Below, in pieces: positions 54,368 to 62,597 of a stretch of DNA of 64,000 nucleotides. The stretch lies in NCBI GenBank assembly GCA_963790525.1, contig CAWBOV010000002.1, positions 744,001-808,000 of the forward strand. The letters run 5' to 3'. A program made the position numbers and the translations under genes. This stretch comes from CAWBOV01 sp963790525. Its GTDB lineage: Bacteria; Actinomycetota; Actinomycetes; Mycobacteriales; Jatrophihabitantaceae. Numbering within the stretch: the first letter of the stretch is position 1; every line of letters starts with the position of its first letter. The notes under the pieces are model-generated. The model had not been told where the DNA came from, ran no database searches, and was given only the letters and a program-made list of their open reading frames with translations.

Positions 54368-54548
54368 CGGTGCTCCCGTGTTCGCCTGCGGAAAATCCTG
54401 GATGCTTCGCACCCGTCTAGACGGTAATCTGAACGATCCAAGGCGCCGCACGCGGTGCCTTTGTTTGTGCTCACTCCAGTGAGCCGACCGGCAGAACGTC
54501 TGGGCCGGGAAACATTCCCGCAGTGACGAGTACAAGAGGGTGAATTCG

Positions 54549-54932
54549 GTGCCTAGCGGCAAGGTGAAGTGGTTCAACGCGGAGAAGGGCTTCGGCTTCC
54601 TGGCCGACGACGAGGGTGAAGAGGTCTTCGTCCATCGTGATGCGCTGCCCGACGGCGTCTCGGAACTGAAGCCTGGGTCGCGGGTCGAGTTCGGTGTGGT
54701 GCAGGGCCGCAAGGGGCACCAGGCCCTCTCGGTCCGGCTGCTGGACCCGGTCCCGTCCGTCGCGCGGGCCACCCGCAAGCCGGCCGACGAGATGACACCC
54801 ATCGTCGAGGATCTGATCAAGCTGCTCGACGGCGTCTCCAACTCACTGCGCCGTGGCCGCTACCCCGAGCGCGGTGACGCCCGCAAGGTCGCGGCCGTGC
54901 TGCGGGCAGTCGCCGACAACCTGGACGCCTGA
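54549..54932 (+). CDS. Cold-shock domain protein with C-terminal extension
   Basis: A 127-residue protein: the first ~66 residues are a cold-shock domain (SGKVKWFNAEKGFGFLADDE with RNP1 KGFGFL, then EVFVHRDALP as RNP2), followed by a ~60-residue helical extension (IVEDLIKLLDGVSNSLRRGR, KVAAVLRAVADNLDA). This long CspB-like form occurs in actinobacteria. The GTG at VPSGKV was chosen over another GTG 9 bases earlier. The ~120-base upstream region includes GTGCTCACTCCAGTGAGC, a small inverted repeat, so the leader may be structured. Confidence 0.92.
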   Translation: MPSGKVKWFNAEKGFGFLADDEGEEVFVHRDALPDGVSELKPGSRVEFGVVQGRKGHQALSVRLLDPVPSVARATRKPADEMTPIVEDLIKLLDGVSNSLRRGRYPERGDARKVAAVLRAVADNLDA

Positions 54933-54955
54933 GGCGCCGCGCTCCATCCGGCGGT

Positions 54956-55789
54956 TCAGCGCAGCGGGGGATCGCTGGGGACGAGCCCCTCTGCGTAGGC
55001 CCGGGACAGCAGTGCCTCGGCCGCGCCGTACCCGTCGGGGCCGAGGTCCCGGCTGAACTCGTTCACGTACAGCTCGATGTGGCGCCGCTGCACGTCCGGG
55101 TCCATTTCCTGGGCGTGCTCGGCGATGTAGTCCGCGGCGTCGCCGGGGTGCGCCCACGCGTGCTCGACCGACGCGCGGATCACCTCGCCGACCTCTGCCG
55201 GGGTGATGCCGAAGCGCTCCGGCAGGTCGCGGCGGGCCAGGATCGCGCCGAGCGGGATGGGCAGGCCGGTGTCGGCCTCCCACCACTGCCCGAGGTCGGC
55301 CAGTGCCGTGAGGCCGTAGTTCTGGTAGGTGAACCGCGCCTCGTGGATGACCAGCCCGACGTCGTGCCGCCCGTCGCGCACGCCCGGCATGATCTGGTGG
55401 AACGGGACGATGTCGATGCTCGCGGGGCGCTGGCCCGCCGCCCACAGCCGGAACAGCAGGTAGGCCGTCGTGCGGTCCCCGGGCACTGCCACCCGGGCTC
55501 CGTTCACATCCGTGCGGGCGTCCCTGGTCAGTACGAGCGGGCCGCAGCCGCGCCCGAGCGCGCCGCCGCAGGGCAGCAGCTCGTAGTCGTCCATGAGCCA
55601 CGGCAGCGCGGCGTAGGAGACCTTGACGATGTCGAACTCCCCGCGTTCGGCCGCGCCGTTGGTGACGTCGACGTCGGCGAAGGTGACGGCCACCTCCGGG
55701 GCGCCGGGCAGGCGGCCGTTGACCCAGGCGTCGAAGACGAACGTGTCGTTGGGGCACGGCGAGAAGGCGATGCTGAGCGGGGCTGGCAT
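54956..55789 (-). CDS. mqnD: 1,4-dihydroxy-6-naphthoate synthase
   Basis: A 277-residue periplasmic-binding-protein-fold enzyme of the futalosine menaquinone pathway. Family motifs: SIAFSPCPNDTFVFDAW, FADVDVTNGAAERGEFDIVK, LLPCGGALGRGCGPLVLTRD and HEARFTYQNYGL. It forms 1,4-dihydroxy-6-naphthoate from cyclic dehypoxanthine futalosine in the cytoplasm. It starts 4 bases after the mqnB stop, so the pair is an operon. MqnA is a near relative, but the SPCPNDTF start favours MqnD. Confidence 0.88.
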   Translation of the reverse strand: MPAPLSIAFSPCPNDTFVFDAWVNGRLPGAPEVAVTFADVDVTNGAAERGEFDIVKVSYAALPWLMDDYELLPCGGALGRGCGPLVLTRDARTDVNGARVAVPGDRTTAYLLFRLWAAGQRPASIDIVPFHQIMPGVRDGRHDVGLVIHEARFTYQNYGLTALADLGQWWEADTGLPIPLGAILARRDLPERFGITPAEVGEVIRASVEHAWAHPGDAADYIAEHAQEMDPDVQRRHIELYVNEFSRDLGPDGYGAAEALLSRAYAEGLVPSDPPLR

Positions 55790-55793
55790 CTGG

Positions 55794-56498
55794 TCACAGA
55801 CTCCTGATCGGGGCGGCGGTGAGGGCGGCGACGGCGGAGGCGAGTGCGTCCAGGGCCGGGCCGAGCTGCCACGCGGCGCGGTCGCGCGGGCCGACGGCGT
55901 TGCTGATCGCGCGGAGTTCGCCGAACGGTACGCCGTGCAGCCGCGCCGCCGCGAGGACTCCGACGCCCTCCATCGCCTCCGCGCACGCGTCCGGGTACCG
56001 CGCTGCCAGCGCGTCGGCGGTGGCCCGGGTGCCGGTCACGGTCGACACCGTGAGGACGGGACCGACCAGCACGGCAGTCGTCAGGGCTCCCGCCAGGGTC
56101 GAGTGCAGCTCCGCGACGAGGCCGGGGTCCAGCTCCGTCCGTTCCGCGCCCAGCCCGAGCGTCGACGCGGGCAGGAATCCCTCGGCGCTCTCGGCGCCGA
56201 GGTCGGCGTGGATGCACGCGCTGGCCAGGACGACGCTGCCCACCCCCGCCGGTGGGAAGCCGCCGCCGATGCCGACGCTGAGGACGAGGTCGAACGGTGC
56301 CGCGGCGAGGGCGGTGGCGGTGGCCGCGGCGGAGGCGGCCGGCCCGACGCCGCCGGCCAGCAGGTCGACCCGCCCGGCCGGGGTGTCGGCGGTGAGGACG
56401 GTCAGGGTGCCGAGGGTGCTCGCGTGGGCGCGCAGCGACCGTGCGGCGGCGGCGCACTCGGCGGTGACCGCGCCGACCAGCAGCAGGCGCCGGGTCAC
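55794..56498 (-). CDS. mqnB: Futalosine hydrolase
   Basis: A 234-residue nucleoside phosphorylase-fold hydrolase: LLLVGAVTAECAAAARSLR, VDLLAGGVGPAASAAATATA, LVLSVGIGGGFPPAGVGSVV, DACAEAMEGVGVLAAARLHG and SNAVGPRDRAAWQLGPAL, typical of MqnB. It releases hypoxanthine from futalosine. It lies directly upstream of mqnD, supporting a futalosine route to menaquinone here. The GTG start gives VTRRLLLVGAV; it begins 19 bases after the DUF2771 stop. Confidence 0.88.
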   Translation of the reverse strand: MTRRLLLVGAVTAECAAAARSLRAHASTLGTLTVLTADTPAGRVDLLAGGVGPAASAAATATALAAAPFDLVLSVGIGGGFPPAGVGSVVLASACIHADLGAESAEGFLPASTLGLGAERTELDPGLVAELHSTLAGALTTAVLVGPVLTVSTVTGTRATADALAARYPDACAEAMEGVGVLAAARLHGVPFGELRAISNAVGPRDRAAWQLGPALDALASAVAALTAAPIRSL

Positions 56499-56517
56499 CG
56501 CGGGCAGTGCGGCCGGA

Positions 56518-56991
56518 TCAGGAGCTGACCCTGACGTGGAAGACCCATCCGCCGGCCGCGAGACCGTGGCGCAACTCGACGACCTCGACGTAGTACTCGG
56601 GGGTGACCGACGCCGACGGCACGGTGATGCGCGTCGTGTGTGCGCCGGTGACGTTGCCGACCCCGCCCGCGCCGGCCAGGGCGTTGGCCTTGCCGGCGGT
56701 GTCGAAGGTGAACGCGCTGACCAGCCAGGTGTTGTTCGCGACGCTGCGCGGGACGTCGATGAGCACCTTGCTGCCCTGCTGGGCGCTGATGGACCGGGCG
56801 TCGGTCGCATCGGCGATGGACGGGGCGCCGACGGATCCGGTGAAGGAGTAGAACGCGGCGTCGATGACGATCGACTTGCCGTTGCCGTAGACGGTGATGT
56901 CCGGGGAGGGCTTGGTGCAGGCGGCGAGTGCCGATGCCGACAGCAGGACCACGACGAGCAGGGTGCGGGCGGATTTCAGGCGTCTCAGCAC
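56518..56991 (-). CDS. DUF2771 family lipoprotein
   Basis: A 157-residue exported lipoprotein: signal peptide ending in lipobox ALAACTKPS (Cys near residue 25), then a beta-rich domain (DITVYGNGKSIVIDAAFYSF, VLIDVPRSVANNTWLVSAFT, EYYVEVVELRHGLAAGGWVF). DUF2771 is an actinobacterial family of unknown function. It lies 3 bases after the MFS gene stop and upstream of mqnB in the same direction, a layout that recurs in actinobacteria. Confidence 0.88.
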   Translation of the reverse strand: MLRRLKSARTLLVVVLLSASALAACTKPSPDITVYGNGKSIVIDAAFYSFTGSVGAPSIADATDARSISAQQGSKVLIDVPRSVANNTWLVSAFTFDTAGKANALAGAGGVGNVTGAHTTRITVPSASVTPEYYVEVVELRHGLAAGGWVFHVRVSS

Positions 56992-56994
56992 CCG

Positions 56995-58644
56995 CTACAC
57001 GTTACCCGGCTCGCTACGCCGGGCCGATGTGGTGTTGGCCATCGCACGGGTGCGCAGCAGGATCAGCACGACCGTGACCGTCATGACGGCGGCGGCGATG
57101 CCGAGCCCGAGCGTGCCGCGGTCGGCCGGCAGCAGCAGGGCGATCGTCGCGCCGATGACCCAGGCCAGCTGGAGGAACGTCTCCGAGCGGGCGAACGCGC
57201 TGGAGCGCAGCGTCTCGTTGACGTCCTTCTGGATGACGGCATCCAGCGACAGCTTGCCGAGGGAGTTGGCCGCCGAGGTGATCGCGGCGCACACGATCAC
57301 GGTCGTGAGCGTGAAGGTGAACGCCGTGACCACCGCCGCTACGGCGCTCACGCCGGCGCACGCGGTGATGATCCGTTCGGGCCGGCTGAGCTTGAGCCGG
57401 GCCCCGGCCGCCGTGCCCAGGAAGTTGCCGAGGCCGACGGCGAAGGCGAACATGCCCAGCCCGAGGGCGGCGTCGAAGCCGTGTGAGGTCTTCTCGATGT
57501 AGAACGCGACGAACATGGTCAGGAAGCCCGCGGTCCAGCGCATCAGCGACGCGCCCTGCATCGCGATGATCACCTGTGGCTCGAATCCGCGGCTGACCCA
57601 CTCCTGGATGCGCCCCGTGGAGGGGACCTTCTTCAGCGCAGGCGGTCGCGGTGGCTCCTCGGGATGGCGCCGCGCGGGAGCCGCCGAGTCGACCTGCTTG
57701 GGCAGGCGTAGCGCGTAGTAGCCGGTGACGGCGAAGGCCGCCGCGGTGAGCCACAGCCCGAGCGGGTACGAGCCGGACACCTTCACGACGACGCCGATGA
57801 GGCCACCGCCGACGAGGGCCGCGCCCAGGCCGAAGATCGACAGTCGGGCGTTGGCGGAGACCAGCGTCATGTTCGCCGGCACGAGGCGTGGCGCCGCCGC
57901 CGCGCGCACGACGCTGTAGGCCTTGCTGAGCACGAGCGACCCGAGCGCGAGCGGGAAGAGCACGAACAGGTTGGTGAAGTTCTGGGCCATCAGCACCGCG
58001 AGCGCCGCCCGGCCGAAGGCGCTGCCGGCCATGGCCCACCGCCGCCCGTGCTGCAGGCGGTCCAGTGCCGGGCCGATGACCGGCGCGACGATCGCGAACG
58101 GTGCCATCGTGATCAGGAGGTAGCCGAGGACGTTGCCCTTCTGGTCGCTCTGGGCGGCGGAGAAGAACACCGTTCCGGCCAGCGCCACCGTGATCATCGC
58201 GTCCGAGCCGAAGGACAGCACCTGGTTCCAGATGAGCTGCGTCAGCCCCGACTCCGAGGCACCGTCGGCCCGGCTGGCGGCCACGACCTTGCGGGCGACG
58301 GTCTGCGCGGCCTGCTGGCTGCGGCTCGCGACGGCGCGGGTGACGGTGATCTTGGGAGGTGGGGTGAGCGGTGCGGTGGGCGCGGGCGGCACATCCTGGC
58401 GCGTGGTGTCCTGGCGAGTGGTGTCCTGCCGAGTGGTGTCCTGCCGAGCGGTGTCGTGGCGCGGGCCGTTCTCGACCCGGGGGAGGTGCTCGGTCGGCCC
58501 CACGCTCGGGTCGCGGGGGCGGTAGTAGGTGGGCGGGTCGAAGCCTTCGGCGGCGGGCGCGTCGGTCTTGGCGCGCTGGAAGGACTGGTGCCCGGCGCGG
58601 CCGAAACGACCGCCGCGCGGGTCGTCGCTGTTGCGGGGGCTCAC
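56995..58644 (-). CDS. MFS transporter with long repeat-bearing N-terminal extension
   Basis: A 549-residue protein. The first ~110 residues are soluble, Pro/Arg-rich, and include DTTRQ repeats; a helix (ASRSQQAAQTVARKVVAASR) leads to about twelve membrane spans typical of MFS carriers (LGYLLITMAPFAIVAPVIGP, GSLVLSKAYSVVRAAAAPRL). The cargo is unknown. It precedes DUF2771 and the mqn genes, a neighbourhood that is conserved in other actinobacteria as far as I recall. The GTG at VSPRNSDDPRGGRFG was chosen; membrane spans begin near residue 125 in any case. Confidence 0.85.
   Translation of the reverse strand: MSPRNSDDPRGGRFGRAGHQSFQRAKTDAPAAEGFDPPTYYRPRDPSVGPTEHLPRVENGPRHDTARQDTTRQDTTRQDTTRQDVPPAPTAPLTPPPKITVTRAVASRSQQAAQTVARKVVAASRADGASESGLTQLIWNQVLSFGSDAMITVALAGTVFFSAAQSDQKGNVLGYLLITMAPFAIVAPVIGPALDRLQHGRRWAMAGSAFGRAALAVLMAQNFTNLFVLFPLALGSLVLSKAYSVVRAAAAPRLVPANMTLVSANARLSIFGLGAALVGGGLIGVVVKVSGSYPLGLWLTAAAFAVTGYYALRLPKQVDSAAPARRHPEEPPRPPALKKVPSTGRIQEWVSRGFEPQVIIAMQGASLMRWTAGFLTMFVAFYIEKTSHGFDAALGLGMFAFAVGLGNFLGTAAGARLKLSRPERIITACAGVSAVAAVVTAFTFTLTTVIVCAAITSAANSLGKLSLDAVIQKDVNETLRSSAFARSETFLQLAWVIGATIALLLPADRGTLGLGIAAAVMTVTVVLILLRTRAMANTTSARRSEPGNV
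58401..58460 (-). repeat. Four 15-bp tandem repeats in the MFS gene
   Basis: Four in-frame units of the GAGTGGTGTCCTGCC type encode the pentapeptide DTTRQ and variants in the soluble N-terminal extension of the transporter. The unit length keeps frame if copy number changes. Confidence 0.85.
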
Positions 58645-58732
58645 CCGTCCATCCTGCCGCACGCACCGGGATCCGTCCGGCTGGGTGGACCGCGATTCGT
58701 CGCCGTGACGTGCGCCGGGGGAGACTGGGGGA

Positions 58733-59626
58733 GTGAACGCACAGGTCGAGACCCAGACCCCCGAGTTGGACCCCGCTGCCGCCGAGGCGATCGAGCTGGC
58801 GCGCGCCGCCGCGGTCGAGGTCGGTGGCCTCGATGTGGGTGAGCACACCGGCCTCTACCCCGACGGCGAGCGGGTGGTCACGCACACCTTCGCCGCCACC
58901 CTGGCCGGTTACCGCGGCTGGCACTGGGCGGTCACGGTCGCGCGTGCCGCCGACTCGGCCGTCGTGACGGTGGACGAGGTCGTGCTGCTGCCCGGCGAGA
59001 CGGCGCTCCGCCCACCGGCGTGGGTGCCGTGGTCGGAGCGGGTGCGGCCCGGAGACCTCTCCGCCGGCGACCTGCTCCCGACGGCGCCCGACGATCCACG
59101 GCTGGTCCCGTCCTACGCCTCCGACGGCGACGAGCAGGCCTTCGAGGTCGCCACCGAGATCGGCCTGGGGCGGGTGCGGGTGCTGTCCCTGGAAGGGCGC
59201 CTGGACGCGGCGGACCGCTGGTACCACGGCGAGTCCGGGCCCGACTCGCCGATGGCGAAGGCCGCCCCGGCCTCGTGCGGCACCTGCGGGTTCCTCGTCG
59301 CGATCGGCGGCTCGCTCCGCGCGGCGTTCGGGGTCTGCGCCAACGAGGTGGCCTCCACCGACGGGCGCGTGGTCTCGGTCGAGTACGGCTGCGGCGCGCA
59401 CTCCGAGGCCGTGATCGAAGCGCCGTCGCTGGCTGCCCCGATGGGCGTCGTGTACGACGACGGCGAGCTGATCATCGACCGGGCGGCCGGGAGTGACGAG
59501 TTCCCCACCGACGAGGTCCCCACCGACGAGCTTCCCTCCGACCACCTCTCCGGCGACGAGGGCGACTCAGACCCTGCCCTCGCCACTGTGCTTGCGGATG
59601 AGGAGCAGGCCGAGGAGTCCGAGTAG
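58733..59626 (+). CDS. DUF3027 family protein
   Basis: A 297-residue acidic protein: VGEHTGLYPDGERVVTHTFA, GYRGWHWAVTVARA, ASCGTCGFLVAIGGSLRAAF, FGVCANEVASTDGRVVSVEY and GCGAHSEAVIEAP, with a conserved Cys/His set that may bind a metal. The C-terminus is a repeated FPTDEVPTDELPSDHLSGDE tail. DUF3027 is restricted to actinobacteria; function is unknown. It is divergent from the MFS gene and its 3' end overlaps the convergent DUF2530 gene by 60 bases. Confidence 0.88.
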   Translation: MNAQVETQTPELDPAAAEAIELARAAAVEVGGLDVGEHTGLYPDGERVVTHTFAATLAGYRGWHWAVTVARAADSAVVTVDEVVLLPGETALRPPAWVPWSERVRPGDLSAGDLLPTAPDDPRLVPSYASDGDEQAFEVATEIGLGRVRVLSLEGRLDAADRWYHGESGPDSPMAKAAPASCGTCGFLVAIGGSLRAAFGVCANEVASTDGRVVSVEYGCGAHSEAVIEAPSLAAPMGVVYDDGELIIDRAAGSDEFPTDEVPTDELPSDHLSGDEGDSDPALATVLADEEQAEESE

Positions 59627-59830
59627 GGCACCGGTCAGGCTGGTCCAGAACCAGATGCGGTGGTCGTGGGTTCCGAGCCACGACCAGGCGCAACCCGTGA
59701 CGACCGCGGCCAGGATCCAGAGCGACGTCCCCACGACGATGACCTTCCGGGCGTCGACGTGCAGCGGGGTGGGCGGCGGGCGCAGTGCCCGGGACCGGCG
59801 GCGCAGCACTCGAGACGCGATTCGACCCAC
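59567..59830 (-). CDS. DUF2530 family membrane protein
   Basis: An 87-residue protein: a basic N-terminus (RVLRRRSRALRPPPTPLHVD), then two membrane segments (VIVVGTSLWILAAVVTGCAW and IWFWTSLTGALLGLLGLLLI) and a short RKHSGEGRV tail. DUF2530 proteins are small actinobacterial membrane proteins next to DUF3027 in many genomes. The overlap with the end of DUF3027 is 60 bases on opposite strands. Confidence 0.88.
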   Translation of the reverse strand: MGRIASRVLRRRSRALRPPPTPLHVDARKVIVVGTSLWILAAVVTGCAWSWLGTHDHRIWFWTSLTGALLGLLGLLLIRKHSGEGRV

Positions 59831-59869
59831 GCCAGGCAGGTTACCCGCCCGTCGGGGTGGCCCTCGGGC

Positions 59870-59894
59870 ATATCGTTAGGTAAGCTAACGATAT
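59870..59894 (+). promoter_or_regulatory. Palindromic operator overlapping the MarR start codon
   Basis: ATATCGTTAG and CTAACGATAT form a perfect 10-bp inverted repeat around GTAAG. The right arm ends inside the ATG of the MarR gene. TAAGCT (59881-59886) has the TAnnnT form of a -10 box, 6 bases before the ATG, so the mRNA is probably leaderless and MarR binding would block the promoter. Confidence 0.8.
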
Positions 59895-60336
59895 GAGTAC
59901 CGGGGCAACGGAGTCCACGACCGCGTCCGAGCTGGCCGCGACGTTGCGCCCGTCGCTGCTGCGGCTGACCCGGATGATCCGGAACCAGCGGGTGGACACG
60001 TCGGTCACCCTGACCCATCTGTCCGCGCTGGCCGTTCTCGAGAGCAAGGGGCCGATGAGCCCCGGGGAGCTCGCCGCGAGCGAGCACGTGCAGCCGCCGT
60101 CGATGACCAAGGTCCTGGCGCGGCTCGAGGAGCGCGGGCTCTCCCAGCGCGCCCCGCACCCGACCGACGGCCGGCAGATCATCGTCAGCATCACCCCGGC
60201 CGGCCTCGCACTCCTCGACGAGGAGCGACGTTCCCGTCACGCGTGGCTGGCCACCCGACTGGCTCGATTGAGCCCCGAGGAACTCCGGCTGCTGCATGAT
60301 GTGCAACCGGTGTTGGAAAAACTGGCAACTCCGTGA
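59893..60336 (+). CDS. MarR family transcriptional regulator
   Basis: A 147-residue regulator with the MarR winged helix: VTLTHLSALAVLESKGPMSP, GELAASEHVQPPSMTKVLAR, LEERGLSQRAPHPTDGRQII. It probably represses itself and the downstream efflux gene through the palindrome on its start codon. No ribosome-binding site is visible ahead of the ATG, in line with a leaderless message. The stop overlaps the GTG of the MFS gene. Confidence 0.93.
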   Translation: MSTGATESTTASELAATLRPSLLRLTRMIRNQRVDTSVTLTHLSALAVLESKGPMSPGELAASEHVQPPSMTKVLARLEERGLSQRAPHPTDGRQIIVSITPAGLALLDEERRSRHAWLATRLARLSPEELRLLHDVQPVLEKLATP

Positions 60337-61604
60337 CCGATGGCATGTTCCGCTCGCTCCGGGTCCGCAACTACCGCCTCTACGCCAGCGGGCAACTGGT
60401 CTCCCTGACCGGGACCTGGATGCAGCGGGTGGCCCAGGACTGGCTGGTGCTCGAGCTGACCAACTCCGGTACCGCCCTCGGGGTCGTCACCGCGATCCAG
60501 TTCGGCCCCGCCCTGGTCCTCGGCATGTGGGGCGGCATGCTGGCCGACCGCGGTGACAAGCGGAAGTTGTTACTCATCACGCAGACCGGCCTGGCCCTCG
60601 CGGCGCTTGCGCTGGGGATCCTCGACGTGACCGGCCTGGTCAGCATCTGGCAGGTCTTCGCCCTCGCCGGCGTGGTCGGCGTCGTGAGTGCGATCGACAC
60701 GCCGATCCGCCAGGCGTTCGTGGTGGAGATGGTCGGCCGCGACGACCTCGTCAACGCGGTCGGCATCAACTCCACGATCTTCAACGCCGGGCGGATCCTC
60801 GGCCCGGCCATCGCCGGCGTCATGATCACCGCGGTGGGCACCGGGTGGGCCTTCCTCGCCAATGCGCTCTCCTCCGTCGCCGTGCTGGCGGGGCTGGCCC
60901 TGATGCGGCAGTCGGAGCTGTTCCCGTCGCCGCACCTCAAGCGGGCGCCCGGGCAGTTGCGGGAAGCGCTGCACTACGTCCGGGGCCGGGGCGACCTGAT
61001 GCTGCCGATGGTCCTGGTCTTCATCGTCGGCACCTTCGGCCTGAACTTCCAGATCACGACCGCGCTCATGGCCAAGCAGGTCTTCCACCGCGGCGCCGAC
61101 GGGTACGGGCTGCTGTCCACCGCGCTGGCGGTCGGGGCGTGCATCGGCGCCGTGATCGCCACGCGACGCCGGGCCCGCCCGACAGCCATGTTCCTCGTCG
61201 GGATCGCCGGGCTCTTCGGGCTGCTGGAGATCGTCGCCGGGTCCATGCCCTCCTACCTCGCGACGGCGCTGCTCCTGGTGCCGGCGGGGCTGGCCATGCT
61301 GACCTTCACCACCGCGGCCAACACGGCGATCCAGCTGGGCTCGGATCCGATGATGCGCGGCCGGGTGATGGCGCTCTACCTCATCTGCTTCATGGGCGGC
61401 ACGCCGGTGGGAGCGCCGTTGATCGGGTGGGCGGCGGAGGCATTCGGCCCCCGGTGGGGGATGGTCGGCGGCGGGATCGTCTCCGCGGTGTCGGCTCTCG
61501 TGGTCGGCATGGTGATCGCCCGCAGGCACGGACTGGTGCTCGGCGATCTGCGTGAACGCCTCGAACACGGCATCGGAGATCTTCGGCCCCATCACGCCCA
61601 TTGA
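60333..61604 (+). CDS. MFS efflux transporter
   Basis: A 423-residue major facilitator with about twelve spans. The start FRSLRVRNYRLYASGQLVSL and LTGTWMQRVAQDWLVLELT, the loop MLADRGDKRKLLLITQTG, and VVGVVSAIDTPIRQAFVVEM place it in the tetracycline/macrolide-type (TetA/EntS-like) efflux subfamily. It is translationally coupled to the MarR gene, whose ligand is likely its export substrate. The substrate cannot be named. Confidence 0.9.
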   Translation: MTDGMFRSLRVRNYRLYASGQLVSLTGTWMQRVAQDWLVLELTNSGTALGVVTAIQFGPALVLGMWGGMLADRGDKRKLLLITQTGLALAALALGILDVTGLVSIWQVFALAGVVGVVSAIDTPIRQAFVVEMVGRDDLVNAVGINSTIFNAGRILGPAIAGVMITAVGTGWAFLANALSSVAVLAGLALMRQSELFPSPHLKRAPGQLREALHYVRGRGDLMLPMVLVFIVGTFGLNFQITTALMAKQVFHRGADGYGLLSTALAVGACIGAVIATRRRARPTAMFLVGIAGLFGLLEIVAGSMPSYLATALLLVPAGLAMLTFTTAANTAIQLGSDPMMRGRVMALYLICFMGGTPVGAPLIGWAAEAFGPRWGMVGGGIVSAVSALVVGMVIARRHGLVLGDLRERLEHGIGDLRPHHAH

Positions 61605-61672
61605 GGGTCACCGTGGCCGCTGCGCGGCTCACAAGCCTGGCGCGGTGCCGCACTCCGACTTACCGTTGGCAG

Positions 61673-62005
61673 ATGGAACGGCCCACCGAGGCCAGACAGT
61701 CCACCCTGGCCTTCACACTTCGGCACCGGCGCTCGGCTGATCGCGCGCTCCAACCGACACTGCCTCCGATCGAGGACACCGCACGCCACCTGCGCCGGCT
61801 GCGCCGCATGCTGGAGACGCTACCCAGGGGCGCATCCATGGTGCGCACGGTGGGAATCCAGCGGGCCTATGACCAGTTCCTGGCCACCGCCTGCATCCAG
61901 CTCGACGTCGCGACCAACCTCCCGGAGCTGCCCGACGGCACCGCCCGCATCGTCGAACGCAACCGCCTGGAGTACCTGCTCGGCGAGTGCGGCCTGCGGT
62001 TCTGA
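61673..62005 (+). CDS. Small basic hypothetical protein
   Basis: A 110-residue protein: MERPTEARQSTLAFTLRHRR, RHLRRLRRMLETLPRGASMV, AYDQFLATACIQLDVATNLP, LPDGTARIVERNRLEYLLGE. It is all-helical with no membrane span or signal. I do not recognise it. An ATG with modest upstream purines is used; the 5' part of the frame upstream is Arg/Cys-rich and not protein-like. Confidence 0.6.
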   Translation: MERPTEARQSTLAFTLRHRRSADRALQPTLPPIEDTARHLRRLRRMLETLPRGASMVRTVGIQRAYDQFLATACIQLDVATNLPELPDGTARIVERNRLEYLLGECGLRF

Positions 62006-62085
62006 CGCGGTAGCGTCGCGTCCACTCGCGCCCGGGGCGTGGGAACCCGGGCCCCGCGCACCCTTCGTCGAGATTGGACCTCGCC

Positions 62086-62571
62086 ATGCGCAAGGCAATC
62101 GTGCTGTCCGCGGCCGTCGCCGCCGTCGTCGTCGGTGCCCTCGCGGTGGTCGGGGGCAGCGTCGCCTCCGCCTCGCCCCTGCACCACCGTCAGCACCACG
62201 GCGCCACCTTCACCGTCGTCGAGCACGCCGTCACCGACACGGTCGCCGACACCGGGCCCACGGGCGACAGCCTCGGTGACGTGCTGGCCTTCGCCAACCC
62301 CGTCTTCGACGCCACGAACAAGACCAAGGTGGGCAGCGACAACGGGTCCTGCGTGCGGACGAAGGTGGGCGCCGCCTGGGAGTGCTCCTGGACGACGACG
62401 CTCAAGGGCGGCTCGCTGGTGGTCGAGGGCCCCTTCTACGACACCAGCGACTCGACGCTGGCCGTCATCGGTGGGACCGGGCAGTGGCAGGGCGCGAAGG
62501 GGCAGATGAAGCTGCACGCGCGCGACGCCCAGGGCACCGCCTACGACTTCACCTTCACCCTGCAGCACTGA
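62086..62571 (+). CDS. Secreted allene oxide cyclase barrel-like protein
   Basis: A 161-residue exported protein: Sec signal MRKAIVLSAAVAAVVVGALA then ASASPLH, and a beta-barrel domain with FTVVEHAVTDTVADTGPTG, SLGDVLAFANPVFDATNKTK, VEGPFYDTSDSTLAVIGGTG and YDFTFTLQH. The GGTGQWQGAKG loop and two Cys (NGSCVRT, WECSWT) match the AOC-barrel/dirigent-like family. Bacterial members have no settled function. It is located outside the membrane. Confidence 0.8.
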   Translation: MRKAIVLSAAVAAVVVGALAVVGGSVASASPLHHRQHHGATFTVVEHAVTDTVADTGPTGDSLGDVLAFANPVFDATNKTKVGSDNGSCVRTKVGAAWECSWTTTLKGGSLVVEGPFYDTSDSTLAVIGGTGQWQGAKGQMKLHARDAQGTAYDFTFTLQH

Positions 62572-62597
62572 TCCCGATCGAGCAGACCGAGCCGCCC

